Positions 18,030-26,300 of a DNA stretch of 64,000 nt are shown here, in pieces. A program made the position numbers and the translations under genes. This DNA is from Paenibacillus paeoniae (GTDB lineage Bacteria > Bacillota > Bacilli > Paenibacillales > Paenibacillaceae), in assembly GCF_003388735.1 (NCBI RefSeq), contig NZ_QUBQ01000002.1, positions 62,001-126,000 on the forward strand, in the 5' to 3' direction. The notes under the pieces are model-generated. The model ran no database searches. It worked only from the letters and a program-made list of their open reading frames with translations, and had not been told where the DNA came from. Numbering within the stretch: the first letter of the stretch is position 1; each line of letters starts with the position of its first letter.

Positions 18030-18047
18030 TGTGAAAAATTACACAAA
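18030..18047. promoter_or_regulatory. Candidate Rex operator upstream of ndh
   Basis: TGTGAAAAATTACACAAA (read on minus: TTTGTGTAATTTTTCACA) is a dyad with TTGTG and CACA ends spaced like the Rex site TTGTGAAnnnnTTCACAA. It lies about 130 bases upstream of ndh. Rex senses NADH/NAD+ and represses ndh in Bacillus subtilis. The rest of the 17904-18329 gap holds no other gene. The minus-strand promoter is not obvious. Confidence 0.5.
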
Positions 18048-18261
18048 CTTGAACAAAAAATAATGATGCTTTAAGTTTGCGCTTGAAAAAGCGGTTTTAT
18101 CACATCGAAGTGAACGGATTTCGCTGAAATCCGACAGCAAACGTCAAGATTTTGGAGACAGTAGATATCATTAATATACATCAGACATATTACAGACTTT
18201 TCACAAAAAGTTCAAGGGTATTTTTTACGAAAAACTTTAGAGTCCTGCACAATGAAATTAT

Positions 18262-18290
18262 TTCCTTCCACTGGGCCGAAGCATTATAAT
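18262..18290 (+). promoter_or_regulatory. Candidate yumC promoter
   Basis: Perfect TATAAT (18285-18290), with a weak TTCCTT 17 bases upstream, in front of the strong ribosome binding site of the reductase gene. Confidence 0.45.
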
Positions 18291-18329
18291 GGGTTACGTA
18301 AAGGACTTTACGCAGGAGGTGCTTACCAC

Positions 18330-19331
18330 GTGACAAATGTCCCATCATCTACACATACAGTCGATATCCTAATTATTGGCGGCGGTCCGGCAGGAATGTT
18401 CGCCGCTTTTTACGGCGGGATGCGTCAAGCCTCGGTGAAAATTATCGAGAGCATGCCTCAGCTCGGCGGCCAGCTTGCCGCATTGTATCCGGAAAAATAT
18501 ATTTATGATGTAGCAGGATTCCCAAAGGTAACGGCTCAAGAGCTTGTCGACCGTTTGAAGGAACAGATCGATCTGTTCAAGCCGGAAGTATGCTTGGAAG
18601 AGAAAGTGTTGAGCGTGGCGAAGCAGGATGAGAGGTTGTTCGAGGTCGTAACGGATAAGATGAAGCATTACGCCAAAGCTGTTATTATAACCGCAGGCGT
18701 CGGCGCATTCGAACCTCGCAGACTGGAGCTTCCCGAAGCTTCGCGCTTCGAAGGGAACAACCTGCATTATTTCATCAGCGATCTCAGCCGATTCAAAGAC
18801 AGACGCGTGCTTATAAGCGGAGGCGGGGATTCCGCCGTCGACTGGTCGCTCATGTTGGAGCCCATCGCGAAGAGCGTTACGCTCATTCATCGCCGAGACA
18901 AGTTCCGTGCTCATGAGCATAGCGTAGAAAACTTGATGAATTCTTCCGTACAAATCATCACACCTACAGAAATTACGGAGTTGCATGGCGAAGATGCGAT
19001 AACAGAAGTAACACTAAGCGACGTGAAAACGAAGGAAACATCCAAGTTGGAAGTGGATGACGTCATTGTCAACTTCGGCTTTGTATCCTCTCTCGGTCCG
19101 ATTGCCGATTGGGGAATTAACATACAGGGCGGCTCTATCATCGTTGATACTCGAATGGAAACAAATATCCCGGGCATATTCGCAGCCGGCGATATTACGA
19201 CGTATCCAGGCAAGCTTAAGCTGATTGCAGTCGGCTTCGGGGAAGCGCCTACGGCGATTAATAACGCCAAGGTCTATATCGATCCAAGCGCGAAGCTCTC
19301 GCCTGGACATAGCAGCAATATGAAGCTGTAA
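18330..19331 (+). CDS. yumC: Ferredoxin/flavodoxin-NADP+ reductase, YumC type
   Basis: Thioredoxin-reductase-like FAD enzyme that exchanges electrons between NADPH and ferredoxin or flavodoxin; it lacks the CxxC of true thioredoxin reductases. The 333-residue protein has the FAD motif IGGGPAG near residues 14-20, the NADPH motif [10 protein letters not shown], and [11 protein letters not shown] in the C-terminal FAD region. The start is GTG 18330, since GCAGGAGGT lies just upstream; the open frame back to ATG 18252 lacks a site, and 333 residues matches the usual length. Synteny with ndh and yuiB mirrors Bacillus. Confidence 0.93.
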   Translation: MTNVPSSTHTVDILIIGGGPAGMFAAFYGGMRQASVKIIESMPQLGGQLAALYPEKYIYDVAGFPKVTAQELVDRLKEQIDLFKPEVCLEEKVLSVAKQDERLFEVVTDKMKHYAKAVIITAGVGAFEPRRLELPEASRFEGNNLHYFISDLSRFKDRRVLISGGGDSAVDWSLMLEPIAKSVTLIHRRDKFRAHEHSVENLMNSSVQIITPTEITELHGEDAITEVTLSDVKTKETSKLEVDDVIVNFGFVSSLGPIADWGINIQGGSIIVDTRMETNIPGIFAAGDITTYPGKLKLIAVGFGEAPTAINNAKVYIDPSAKLSPGHSSNMKL

Positions 19332-19351
19332 TCGCATGTAAAATAGTTGTG

Positions 19352-19415
19352 AGGGTATCCTATACTTGGTTAAGCGGATTGCAGTGTACGCAAATCTGGC
19401 CAAGGAGGATACCCT
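19352..19415 (+). promoter_or_regulatory. Inverted repeat touching the zinc-ribbon gene's ribosome binding site
   Basis: AGGGTATCC (19352-19360) and GGATACCCT (19407-19415) are perfect 9-base complements. The second arm overlaps the end of AAGGAGG (19402-19408) and stops 1 base before the ATG. If both arms are in the mRNA, pairing could hide the start. If transcription begins between them, the repeat may be a DNA operator. Confidence 0.4.
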
Positions 19416-19416
19416 T

Positions 19417-19659
19417 ATGTTTTGCCCCGTATGCAACGGAATAGTGGATATGCAAGTTCCTTGCTTATCCTGTGGTGGAACCGTAACGGATTGTGGCCGC
19501 TTGTCCGATTGGACCGGACCGTATGCGCCCTATGAGCCGGCTGATGCAGGAGCTGTAGGCTCGGCTTCATCGATATATGCTGAGGCTGACTGCTGTCATG
19601 CCGTGTACTGCCCGAGTTGTCAGCAGACGAGTGAGGCTATTGTTACGCAGTGGGAGTAA
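19417..19659 (+). CDS. Small zinc-ribbon protein
   Basis: An 80-residue protein with metal-type Cys pairs at both ends: CPVCNG (3-8), CLSCGG (15-20) with a further Cys at 25, and near the C-terminus CCHAVYCPSC. The middle is a Pro/Ala-rich linker. The fold suggests two zinc knuckles, a possible nucleic-acid or protein binder, with no known name. AAGGAGG lies eight bases before ATG 19417, so the longer frame from 19366 is rejected. It follows yumC by 85 bases and may be read through from it. Confidence 0.75.
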   Translation: MFCPVCNGIVDMQVPCLSCGGTVTDCGRLSDWTGPYAPYEPADAGAVGSASSIYAEADCCHAVYCPSCQQTSEAIVTQWE

Positions 19660-19724
19660 TCGTATAGTCATAAGTCCGAACAGTAGACGTAGAGTTGGAG
19701 CTGTTCCATTGCGGCCGATTGGGA

Positions 19725-19868
19725 CTATGCTGTATTCTTGTGCGAGGACAAATCTACACTGCGGCGTTTCATCTCCGATGCCAGCATTCGAATAAATTCC
19801 GGGTCCAGCTTATATTCAATGGCGGCATAATACGTGTCTACCAGAAGCTCGTCAGTTAATGTATCCAT
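19725..19868 (-). CDS. sda: Sporulation checkpoint kinase inhibitor Sda
   Basis: A 47-residue protein with the Sda helical-hairpin pattern: LTDELLVDTYYAAIEYKL, then DPEFIRMLASEMKRRS. It agrees position by position with Bacillus Sda (DELLIESYFKA...DFIELIENEIKRRS). Sda binds the sporulation sensor kinase, blocks the phosphorelay while DNA replication is active or damaged, and is degraded quickly. AAGGAGGAG lies before the ATG. The promoter and a cluster of DnaA boxes lie upstream, matching the known DnaA-driven expression of sda. The gene is easily missed because of its size. Confidence 0.93.
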   Translation of the reverse strand: MDTLTDELLVDTYYAAIEYKLDPEFIRMLASEMKRRSVDLSSHKNTA

Positions 19869-19958
19869 GATATCTCCTCCTTCTCTTTCTTGTACTCCTT
19901 TAACACCAAATGCCTATAGTTAAAACGCTTTAACAACCCTATGAGATTTACATTTTTT

Positions 19959-19987
19959 AGTGTAGCATCGTCCTTTTACCAAAACAA
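19959..19987 (-). promoter_or_regulatory. sda promoter
   Basis: Minus-strand TTGTTT (19982-19987), 17 bases, TACACT (19959-19964). Four of six matches in each hexamer suggest a promoter needing activation. The nearest DnaA box begins 10 bases upstream of the -35. Confidence 0.55.
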
Positions 19988-19996
19988 CAGACCCTC

Positions 19997-20095
19997 TTAT
20001 ACACACAAGTATGTGGATACCCTGTGAATGAGTTGTGTATAGACTCGAAATCACCAGCAATTTCAGTATGGATAATGTGGATAGGGTTATCCACA
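19997..20095. promoter_or_regulatory. Cluster of five DnaA boxes upstream of sda
   Basis: Nine-base DnaA sites: TTATACACA at 19997-20005 (plus); GTATCCACA at 20012-20020 (minus); CTATACACA at 20034-20042 (minus); CTATCCACA at 20076-20084 (minus); perfect TTATCCACA at 20087-20095 (plus). The last two are back to back, two bases apart. All lie upstream of the sda promoter, the position expected for DnaA activation. This cluster and the promoter fill most of the 380-base gap. Confidence 0.8.
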
Positions 20096-20195
20096 ACCTA
20101 TTGAAACCTCTTAAACTATAAAAAACTTTAATTGCATTCTCACACTCTATCAACTTTATATTTTAATGCCATTAAGTGGTAGAGTGATAGAAATA

Positions 20196-20245
20196 GGGCT
20201 ATCTCTATGCCATGTCAGCATGACACAGGGACAGCCCAACTTTTT
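20196..20245 (+). terminator. Imperfect hairpin with T-run
   Basis: Long interrupted stem beginning GGGCT and ending AGCCC (20196-20237) followed by five T on the plus strand. It lies next to the yheC/D stop on the minus strand, where the tail is weaker. No plus-strand gene ends here, so it may serve the minus-strand gene. Confidence 0.5.
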
Positions 20246-20249
20246 CGAT

Positions 20250-20933
20250 TTAATGCGGTCTCGTATTAACTTCGAAAATCCATATCTTGCCTCGACGGTC
20301 GATTCCATAGTCAAAGCCCAAATGAGAGATGCCAGGAAACCGCTGTTCCAGCACACGCGTCGCTAATACAGTAATCTCCCGCATTTTGCTTTTTTTCGAC
20401 CTCACTTGAGAGGCGCCCAGCGAGGATCTGATTCCTTCTCCTGCCAGCACCATACGCCCGCCTTGGCTCAGGTTCGTCACGAACAGTCCTGGTCTCGCAA
20501 TACGTCCCACAAGCGAACGATATTCCCAGCCCTTGAACGTCTTCACATATTTGACCCGATAATCGATAGGCTTTCCGTTCACCGTCGCCAAAGAAATGCC
20601 CTTCTGAATCAAATAATTCCGCTTGCTCGTTCTTGAACGAAGTGCACCTGCCATCGCGTCAAAACTCGTGTATCTGGAAGTGCGCTCCCGATGCGTGAAC
20701 GAATACCCTCCGTCGCTGGTCCTCGTCACTTTTATAACTCCACTGCCTCCGGAGCCGACGATTGGCTTGATGACGACCATACCGTGAGCGTTCAGCATGT
20801 GCTGAAGCTGCTGGGGCGAATATTTGCTAGTCGGCGGGATATGGGACGCAAGCCCTGGATGAGAGAGAAGCGCTTCCGTTTTGGCCCACTTGCTGGCCAG
20901 TTGCCTTCCCGAGTGGTTAGCCAATGCTACCAT
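20250..20933 (-). CDS. YheC/YheD-family spore-coat-associated ATP-grasp protein
   Basis: A 227-residue protein covering the ATP-grasp core of the YheC/YheD family, associated with the Bacillus endospore coat. Visible motifs are MVVIKPIVGSGGSGVIKV (nucleotide-binding loop), NYLIQKGI, DYRVKYVKTFKG, and a C-terminal IWIFEVNTRPH metal/ATP-binding strand. It is shorter than typical YheC/D proteins (350-450 residues), a minimal form. AAAGGAG sits only one base before ATG 20933; an in-frame TTG at 20924 has better spacing and may be the true start. Confidence 0.85.
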   Translation of the reverse strand: MVALANHSGRQLASKWAKTEALLSHPGLASHIPPTSKYSPQQLQHMLNAHGMVVIKPIVGSGGSGVIKVTRTSDGGYSFTHRERTSRYTSFDAMAGALRSRTSKRNYLIQKGISLATVNGKPIDYRVKYVKTFKGWEYRSLVGRIARPGLFVTNLSQGGRMVLAGEGIRSSLGASQVRSKKSKMREITVLATRVLEQRFPGISHLGFDYGIDRRGKIWIFEVNTRPH

Positions 20934-21019
20934 TCTCCTTTCCTATCGCCTTCTCTCTATCTTATGGCAATAGAAGCCATGCCTCTTGGATGAATGTCGT
21001 AGGTAGTAGCCGGAATAGC

Positions 21020-21055
21020 GGACAGTCCCACCGCCGTTAGGCAATGGGACTGTCC
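21020..21055. repeat. Perfect 11-pair hairpin downstream of topB
   Basis: GGACAGTCCCA and TGGGACTGTCC with a 14-base loop. There is no T-run on either strand, so it is not a classical terminator. It may protect the 3' end of the topB mRNA. Confidence 0.5.
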
Positions 21056-21079
21056 ATGATCCATCTATTCATCGACCCG

Positions 21080-23245
21080 TTAATCCGACTTTTTCTCCAG
21101 TGCTGCCTTCAGCTTATCCGCGAGGCTATTCGTCAACGGAGCGCTGTCGCTAAACTGCTGAATGAGCTTCTGCTGCTCTCTCTTGTTGGTGCGTTCTCCG
21201 TTTTTATCGCCCAGCATTTCAATAACATTGCAGCGGCGGCATTGCGCATACTTGCCGGCTTTGCCGTCATGCATCTCCATCTTCTTATGGCATTGCGGAC
21301 AACGCTTGTTCAGCAGGATAGGCTCGGTTGAGCGGCGGTAGCCGCACTCGCGGTCAGGACATTGCAACGATTTGCCGCGCTTGCCCTTCACTTCCAGCAT
21401 ACGCTTGCCGCATTCTGGACAACTGGAATGCGATAGATTATGCGGCTTATATTCCTTCGTCTCCGCCTTCACTTCTCCGATCCACTTCTGCGCCTGCTGG
21501 CGAATGCCTTTCATGAAAGCAGCGGGGTCTCCTTTACCCTTAGCAATCAGCTCCAGCTCATGCTCCCACTTCGCCGTCAACTCCGGACTGCGCAGCTCAT
21601 CAACGACCAGTTCGATCAACTGCTTGCCTTTGCCCGTCGGCACCAATGAATTTCGCGTACGCTCAATCGTATCCGTAGACAGCAGCTTCTCGATAATATC
21701 CGCCCGAGTCGCCGGCGTTCCAAGACCGTACTTCTCCATACGAGTGAGCAGAGTTGCCTCCGTATACCTTGCAGGCGGAAGCGTGCGCTGCTCCTTCACG
21801 CCCGTACTCTTGAGCGGCAAGGTTTGTCCCTCCGCAAGCGGCGGCAGCAATTGCGCTTGCTGACGCTCTTCGTTCGTCCGACTGCCGCCATTCTCGGAAT
21901 CATCATCCTCGTCATCGGTCATGGAGGCATGGCTGTCCTGATAGACCTCTCTCCAGCCCTTATCCTTCTCCGTCTTCCCTTTGGCATAAAAGCGCTGTCC
22001 GCCCGCTTCAAGCGTTACGCTTGTCTCATCATAGCGATACGGTCCATAGAAGAGCGCGATAAACCGGCGAACGATCAAATCATAAAGCCGTCGCTCATCA
22101 CTTGTCAGCGCCCCCAAATTCACGTATTGCTCTGTCGGAATGATTGCGTGATGGTCAGTCACTTTGCTGTCATCCACGATCCGCTTCGTCACCGGCAGCG
22201 AGGTTCTAAGGGGCTTGCGTGCCAGCGCTGTGTATGGCCCTACCGCAACGCTCTCCAGCCTTCCTTTGAGCGTAGGGACCATGTCGGTGGACAAATAGCG
22301 GGAGTCCGTCCGCGGATAAGTAACGAGCTTATGCGCCTCGTACAGCTTCTGCAGCACATTGGAGGTCTGCTTGGCCGAGAAGCCAAGCTTCCTGTTCGCA
22401 TCGCGCTGCAATTCGGTCAGATCGTATGCCTGTGGATGCGGTACTGATCGCTCCGCGGTGCGAAGCTTCACAACCTTCGCTGATCCGGCAGCAATGCCCT
22501 TCGCCGCGATCTCCTCCGCACGCTCCTTCTTCCATGCTCTGCCGTCATGACCATCTTGCTCGCGCCATTGCGCCTGGAAGCTTCCGAAGCCAGCTTGCAC
22601 CGTCCAGTACGGCTGGGACTGGAAGTCCGAGATTTCCTGCTCGCGCTCCATCAGCATAGAGAGCGTTGGCGTCTGTACGCGTCCTGCCGCTAGCTGCGCG
22701 TTATATTTGCTTGTGAGCGCCCTGGTCATGTTCAGGCCGATAATCCAGTCCGCCTCCGCCCGGCAGACGGCAGACGCGTAGAGCGCTTCATAATCCTTGC
22801 CCGGCTTCAGACGCTTAAAACCTTCCTTGATAGCGCCGTCCGTCTGCGATGAAATCCATAGCCGCTTGACTGGCTTGCGCCAGTGGACAAGCTCCATAAT
22901 CCAGCGGGCGACGAGCTCTCCCTCACGCCCCGCGTCCGTCGCGATAATCAATTCACTGATATCGCTCCGCTTGAACAGCTGCGAGACAGCCCGGAACTGA
23001 TGCGACGTTTCTTTCAGCACCTTCAGATTCATTTTCGCCGGCAGCAGCGGCAAGTCTTCCAGATTCCAGGTCTTATATTTCCCGTCGTAATCCTCCGGTT
23101 CAGCGAGCGTTACCAAATGACCGAGCGCCCATGTTACAACGTATGCCGGTCCTTCCATATAACTTTTCTGCTTGGTTGTGCAACCAAGCACTCTCGCGAT
23201 TTCCTTCGCCACGCTTGGCTTTTCCGCTAGCACAAGTGCTTTCAT
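21080..23245 (-). CDS. topB: DNA topoisomerase III
   Basis: Type IA topoisomerase that decatenates and relaxes DNA by single-strand passage. The 721-residue protein opens with the TOPRIM strand KALVLAEKPSVAKEI; TDAGREGELVARWI carries the catalytic metal-binding acids. The active-site signature VTYPRTDSRYLS has the nucleophilic Tyr near residue 310. The C-terminus has two zinc-ribbon pairs (CPECGKRM...CPDREC and CPQCHKKM...CRRC), followed by a basic tail, as in RecQ-associated Bacillus TopB. A GA-rich ribosome binding site precedes the ATG. Confidence 0.96.
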   Translation of the reverse strand: MKALVLAEKPSVAKEIARVLGCTTKQKSYMEGPAYVVTWALGHLVTLAEPEDYDGKYKTWNLEDLPLLPAKMNLKVLKETSHQFRAVSQLFKRSDISELIIATDAGREGELVARWIMELVHWRKPVKRLWISSQTDGAIKEGFKRLKPGKDYEALYASAVCRAEADWIIGLNMTRALTSKYNAQLAAGRVQTPTLSMLMEREQEISDFQSQPYWTVQAGFGSFQAQWREQDGHDGRAWKKERAEEIAAKGIAAGSAKVVKLRTAERSVPHPQAYDLTELQRDANRKLGFSAKQTSNVLQKLYEAHKLVTYPRTDSRYLSTDMVPTLKGRLESVAVGPYTALARKPLRTSLPVTKRIVDDSKVTDHHAIIPTEQYVNLGALTSDERRLYDLIVRRFIALFYGPYRYDETSVTLEAGGQRFYAKGKTEKDKGWREVYQDSHASMTDDEDDDSENGGSRTNEERQQAQLLPPLAEGQTLPLKSTGVKEQRTLPPARYTEATLLTRMEKYGLGTPATRADIIEKLLSTDTIERTRNSLVPTGKGKQLIELVVDELRSPELTAKWEHELELIAKGKGDPAAFMKGIRQQAQKWIGEVKAETKEYKPHNLSHSSCPECGKRMLEVKGKRGKSLQCPDRECGYRRSTEPILLNKRCPQCHKKMEMHDGKAGKYAQCRRCNVIEMLGDKNGERTNKREQQKLIQQFSDSAPLTNSLADKLKAALEKKSD

Positions 23246-23334
23246 GCCTCTCTTCTCCCCAATCCCGTATCATATGGTGACACGATACCATAGGGAGCAG
23301 TGCCCGCGCAACGCCAAGCCCGCCCTTTGCCGGT

Positions 23335-24393
23335 CTACAGTATGCTCTTTGCTGCAACCTCACCGATTCCCAGCCGCTGCCTGTTGAAAACCGGGGGCCA
23401 GCGCAGATACGTAGCCGCCCGCCAGAGCCACTCCAACGGACCCATCGCAAAATAATGAAGCCATATTGAGCTTGCGATTAATTGAAACAGATAAATGCCA
23501 AGGCATAGCCACAAGACTTCCATCCAGCTAGCTAACCCCTCAAGGCCCAGCCATTGACCGGCGACCAGCACCAGCACGGTTTGCCCGATATAATTCGTCA
23601 GCGCCATCCGTCCCATCGCCCTCATTGGGTCCAGCAGTTTGCGGATCAGCTTGATCTGAAGCAGGAGCAGCAGCAGCGCCATATAAGCGAAAGCGACCAG
23701 CGGTCCGATCAACAGCCCCGCCTTCAAATAGTGATTCGACTGCTCCAGCTGCGGATCGCCCGTCCCTTCCATTATTATCGGTACGAACGGCTCGCTCGGC
23801 GCAAGCCCATATTGATATTGAAGAGCCGCTGCCGCCACGGCAACCAACACTACAGAAGCTATCTCAAACATTCGTCGCCGCTCCTGAATCCGCTGGAACA
23901 AGTGGAGCTGTCCCGCCGCTACCCCTAGCAGCATAAACGGAAACGGCATCAGCGCTTTGGCGCCAAACACCGCAAACACGCCAAGCAGCACCACACCGAT
24001 CGAAAGATTCACCCACCGGTTCACCTTGTAAAATGGAAGCAGCAGCAAGCCGCATATCGCATAGTTCATCAGCACCTCTCCCGGATGATAGATCGAATGC
24101 AGGTAGCCGAAGCCTAATAGCACCGCTATACGTATAAGGAACAGCAGGTAACCGTTGCGTCCTTTGTCACGGGCTCGCATGATGAACAAATAAAAACCGA
24201 CCCCGAACAAAAATGAGAACATGCTGAAAAACCGGGCTTCAACAAGCAAATAAAGCAGTCGTTGATACTCCTCGCTCCCCGTCCCCGCGTCAGGCAGAGG
24301 CAATTGAAGCAGCGCAATCGCATTCATGAGCAGGATGCCAAGCAGCGCAAATCCCCGCACAAAATCCAATTCATCGATTCGTTGATAAGTCAT
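23335..24393 (-). CDS. DUF418-family membrane protein
   Basis: A 352-residue integral membrane protein with about nine helices. It begins RIDELDFVRGFALLGILLMN, the DUF418 N-terminal signature, and ends with the family region around IGQTVLVLVAGQWLGL and WLHYFAMGPLEWLWRAATY. Family members (YeiB, YxaH) have no proven function; some are linked to acyl or other group transport. GGAGG lies upstream of the ATG. It stands alone between topB and the divergent phosphoesterase gene. Confidence 0.88.
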   Translation of the reverse strand: MTYQRIDELDFVRGFALLGILLMNAIALLQLPLPDAGTGSEEYQRLLYLLVEARFFSMFSFLFGVGFYLFIMRARDKGRNGYLLFLIRIAVLLGFGYLHSIYHPGEVLMNYAICGLLLLPFYKVNRWVNLSIGVVLLGVFAVFGAKALMPFPFMLLGVAAGQLHLFQRIQERRRMFEIASVVLVAVAAAALQYQYGLAPSEPFVPIIMEGTGDPQLEQSNHYLKAGLLIGPLVAFAYMALLLLLLQIKLIRKLLDPMRAMGRMALTNYIGQTVLVLVAGQWLGLEGLASWMEVLWLCLGIYLFQLIASSIWLHYFAMGPLEWLWRAATYLRWPPVFNRQRLGIGEVAAKSIL

Positions 24394-24720
24394 AATGCCA
24401 TCTTCCTCCGTCTAATTAAGCTAGCCACAGTATAAGGTCACGGCCTGGCTGTTATCCATCGATTTTCCGTACATATAACATGACATTTTTGTAAGGTTCA
24501 TGTGCTCGCAGGATGTCGCACCTAACATCTATATGATAAGTTCGTAAACACCTCATATCGGCTCTTATCCGATCGTACATTTATTGAGGCGAGAAGCCCC
24601 TTGCTGCGCCTTTTCCGACCCCTTCTATCAGATTAGCGTCAGCCCCTTCGACTATGCTATAGTAGGAGCATTCCTTCTGCTAGAATATCTATTTTTCATA
24701 AAAAGGAGCTCGATTTCACA
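24394..24720. other. Intergenic region between divergent genes
   Basis: This 327-base region holds a minus-strand TATACT (24429-24434) that may be the -10 of the DUF418 gene. For the phosphoesterase only weak hexamers are visible (TATAGT, then TAGAAT near 24680). No ORF with a ribosome binding site, repeat or hairpin with a T-run was seen. Confidence 0.4.
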
Positions 24721-25878
24721 ATGAAACTGCGTGCTGTTTTTTCAATTCTCGGATTTCTGCTTATTTACGGCGCGCTGGCTGGCTATATTGGATGGAACGG
24801 CTGGCTCTTCCTGTCCCAAGTGGCGGGGTGGAAGAATGCCGTCTTTTATTCCTGCATCATCGCCCTGCTGGCTCTTGGCTATATCGTAGGCAGACTGGCG
24901 CAGTCGGCGCCGCTTGGCTGGCTCACAACCCCATTGAAGTTCATTGGTTCTTACTGGCTAGGATTATTGCAATACTGCGTTCTTCTGTTGCCGATTGCAG
25001 ACATTGCGGGACTGCTGCTGAAATGGGGAGGCGCAGGGGCGGACATCTATATTACGGCTGTCGGCGGTGTCGTCCTGCTGCTGTTGATCGTACTGCTTGT
25101 ACTTGGATCGCGCAACGCGTGGTCGCCTGTCATCCGAAACTATCAGGTGCGTATTCCAAAATCGGCCGGCAATCGTCAAAAGCTTACGATCGCAATGGCC
25201 TCCGATCTACATCTCGGCACTGTCATCGGCAATCGCCAGCTGCGGAAGCTGTTGCGGAAGGTCGAGGAGATTAAACCGGATATCATCTTGCTGCCCGGCG
25301 ATATTCTGGATGACGACCTGGCTCCATTCCTCAAAAAAGGGATGAAGCATGTCATCGGACAATTGGAAGCGCCGCTTGGCGTCTATGCGGTAACTGGCAA
25401 TCATGAATATTACGGCGGAAAGGTTCCTGAATTCGTCGCCGAAATGAATAGCATCGGCATTCGAGTTCTGATGGACGAAACCGTTATTATTGGAGATGAA
25501 TTTGCGGTAGTAGGCCGCAAGGATAAAGCCGTCGGCAGCCAGAACGGCGGACGGCAAAGCATCAAGGAACTGGTCGAGCCGCTTGACCGCTCGCTCCCCG
25601 TCATCATGCTGGACCATCAGCCGTCGGATCTGGCTGCTGCAGCGGATAACGGTATTGACCTTAGCCTGTCCGGCCATACCCATAGAGGACAGCTCGCTCC
25701 GAACCATCTGATCACAAGAAGAATGTTCGAGCTTGACTGGGGTTATTTGCGGAAAGGCGGCCTGCATGCGATCGTATCCTCCGGCTTCGGCTTCTGGGGA
25801 CCGCCGCTGCGTATCGGAAGCCGCTCTGAAGTGCTCCGCATCGATGTAGAGTTTGGCGAAGGGATGACCAAAGCTTAA
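24721..25878 (+). CDS. Membrane-anchored metallophosphoesterase
   Basis: A 385-residue protein with four N-terminal membrane helices (about 1-130), then a calcineurin-like phosphoesterase domain. All metal-site motifs are present: ASDLHLG, LLPGDILDD, VTGNHEYYGG, LDHQP and LSGHTHRGQ. This layout is that of the YkuE/YpbG-like group, some of which act on lipid or peptidoglycan-linked substrates; the substrate here is unknown. GGAG precedes the ATG. It is monocistronic and ended by the large hairpin at 26003. Confidence 0.92.
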   Translation: MKLRAVFSILGFLLIYGALAGYIGWNGWLFLSQVAGWKNAVFYSCIIALLALGYIVGRLAQSAPLGWLTTPLKFIGSYWLGLLQYCVLLLPIADIAGLLLKWGGAGADIYITAVGGVVLLLLIVLLVLGSRNAWSPVIRNYQVRIPKSAGNRQKLTIAMASDLHLGTVIGNRQLRKLLRKVEEIKPDIILLPGDILDDDLAPFLKKGMKHVIGQLEAPLGVYAVTGNHEYYGGKVPEFVAEMNSIGIRVLMDETVIIGDEFAVVGRKDKAVGSQNGGRQSIKELVEPLDRSLPVIMLDHQPSDLAAAADNGIDLSLSGHTHRGQLAPNHLITRRMFELDWGYLRKGGLHAIVSSGFGFWGPPLRIGSRSEVLRIDVEFGEGMTKA

Positions 25879-26002
25879 GCTTGTAAGCGGGATCGCTCGA
25901 CATATTCATCGTGGAGTTACCATTCTTCACCTTTTGGCCTATTGCAGCCTTCTTGAGCGAGCAAATGGTGGTCGAGCGAAGCGTGAGATATGAAGTAAAC
26001 AA

Positions 26003-26069
26003 AGAAACCTCTCCTTTGATGTTTGGTTGGCCGGTGGCCTACCCTTGTATCAAGGAAAGGTTTCTTTTT
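26003..26069. terminator. Strong terminator-like hairpin
   Basis: AGAAACCT-C-TCCTTTGAT (26003-26020) pairs with ATCAAGG-A-AAGGTTTCT (26049-26064), followed by TTTCTTTTT on the plus strand. The loop contains a second small GGCC-based stem. It ends the phosphoesterase transcript and may also stop minus-strand reading. Confidence 0.75.
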
Positions 26070-26300
26070 GCTTCCAATGGAAGAAGGGACTTCCTTCTGA
26101 CGATTAACGATAATTTTGAGGGTTAGCCGTTTCTTAGCGCAATTAGTTGTGTGTGGCGCCGCTATTCATTTTCTAATTTTTCTCCGGGATTTGGCGAAGT
26201 ATTGGCATGGCTACCGCATGTGACGGGAGATAGGCCCGCACACGCGAAGACAAGCTAATCTAATAACACGAAAGAATCGTCTCCGTCAGCCCGTTCCCCA
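26070..26300. other. Gap with no recognised feature
   Basis: Between the hairpin and the end of the siderophore permease operon I see no ribosome-binding-site-supported ORF, promoter or repeat. The permease operon has no obvious terminator of its own here. Confidence 0.4.

Noticed and set aside
19997..20095. The DnaA box cluster as a replication origin
   Set aside because: No dnaA, dnaN, parAB or AT-rich unwinding element is nearby, and the boxes are placed exactly upstream of the sda promoter, which explains them. dnaB-dnaI in this window are not origin-linked in Bacillus either.
25911..26126. 71-codon ORF across the large terminator hairpin
   Set aside because: It spans a strong transcription terminator, has no ribosome binding site and no recognisable domain.
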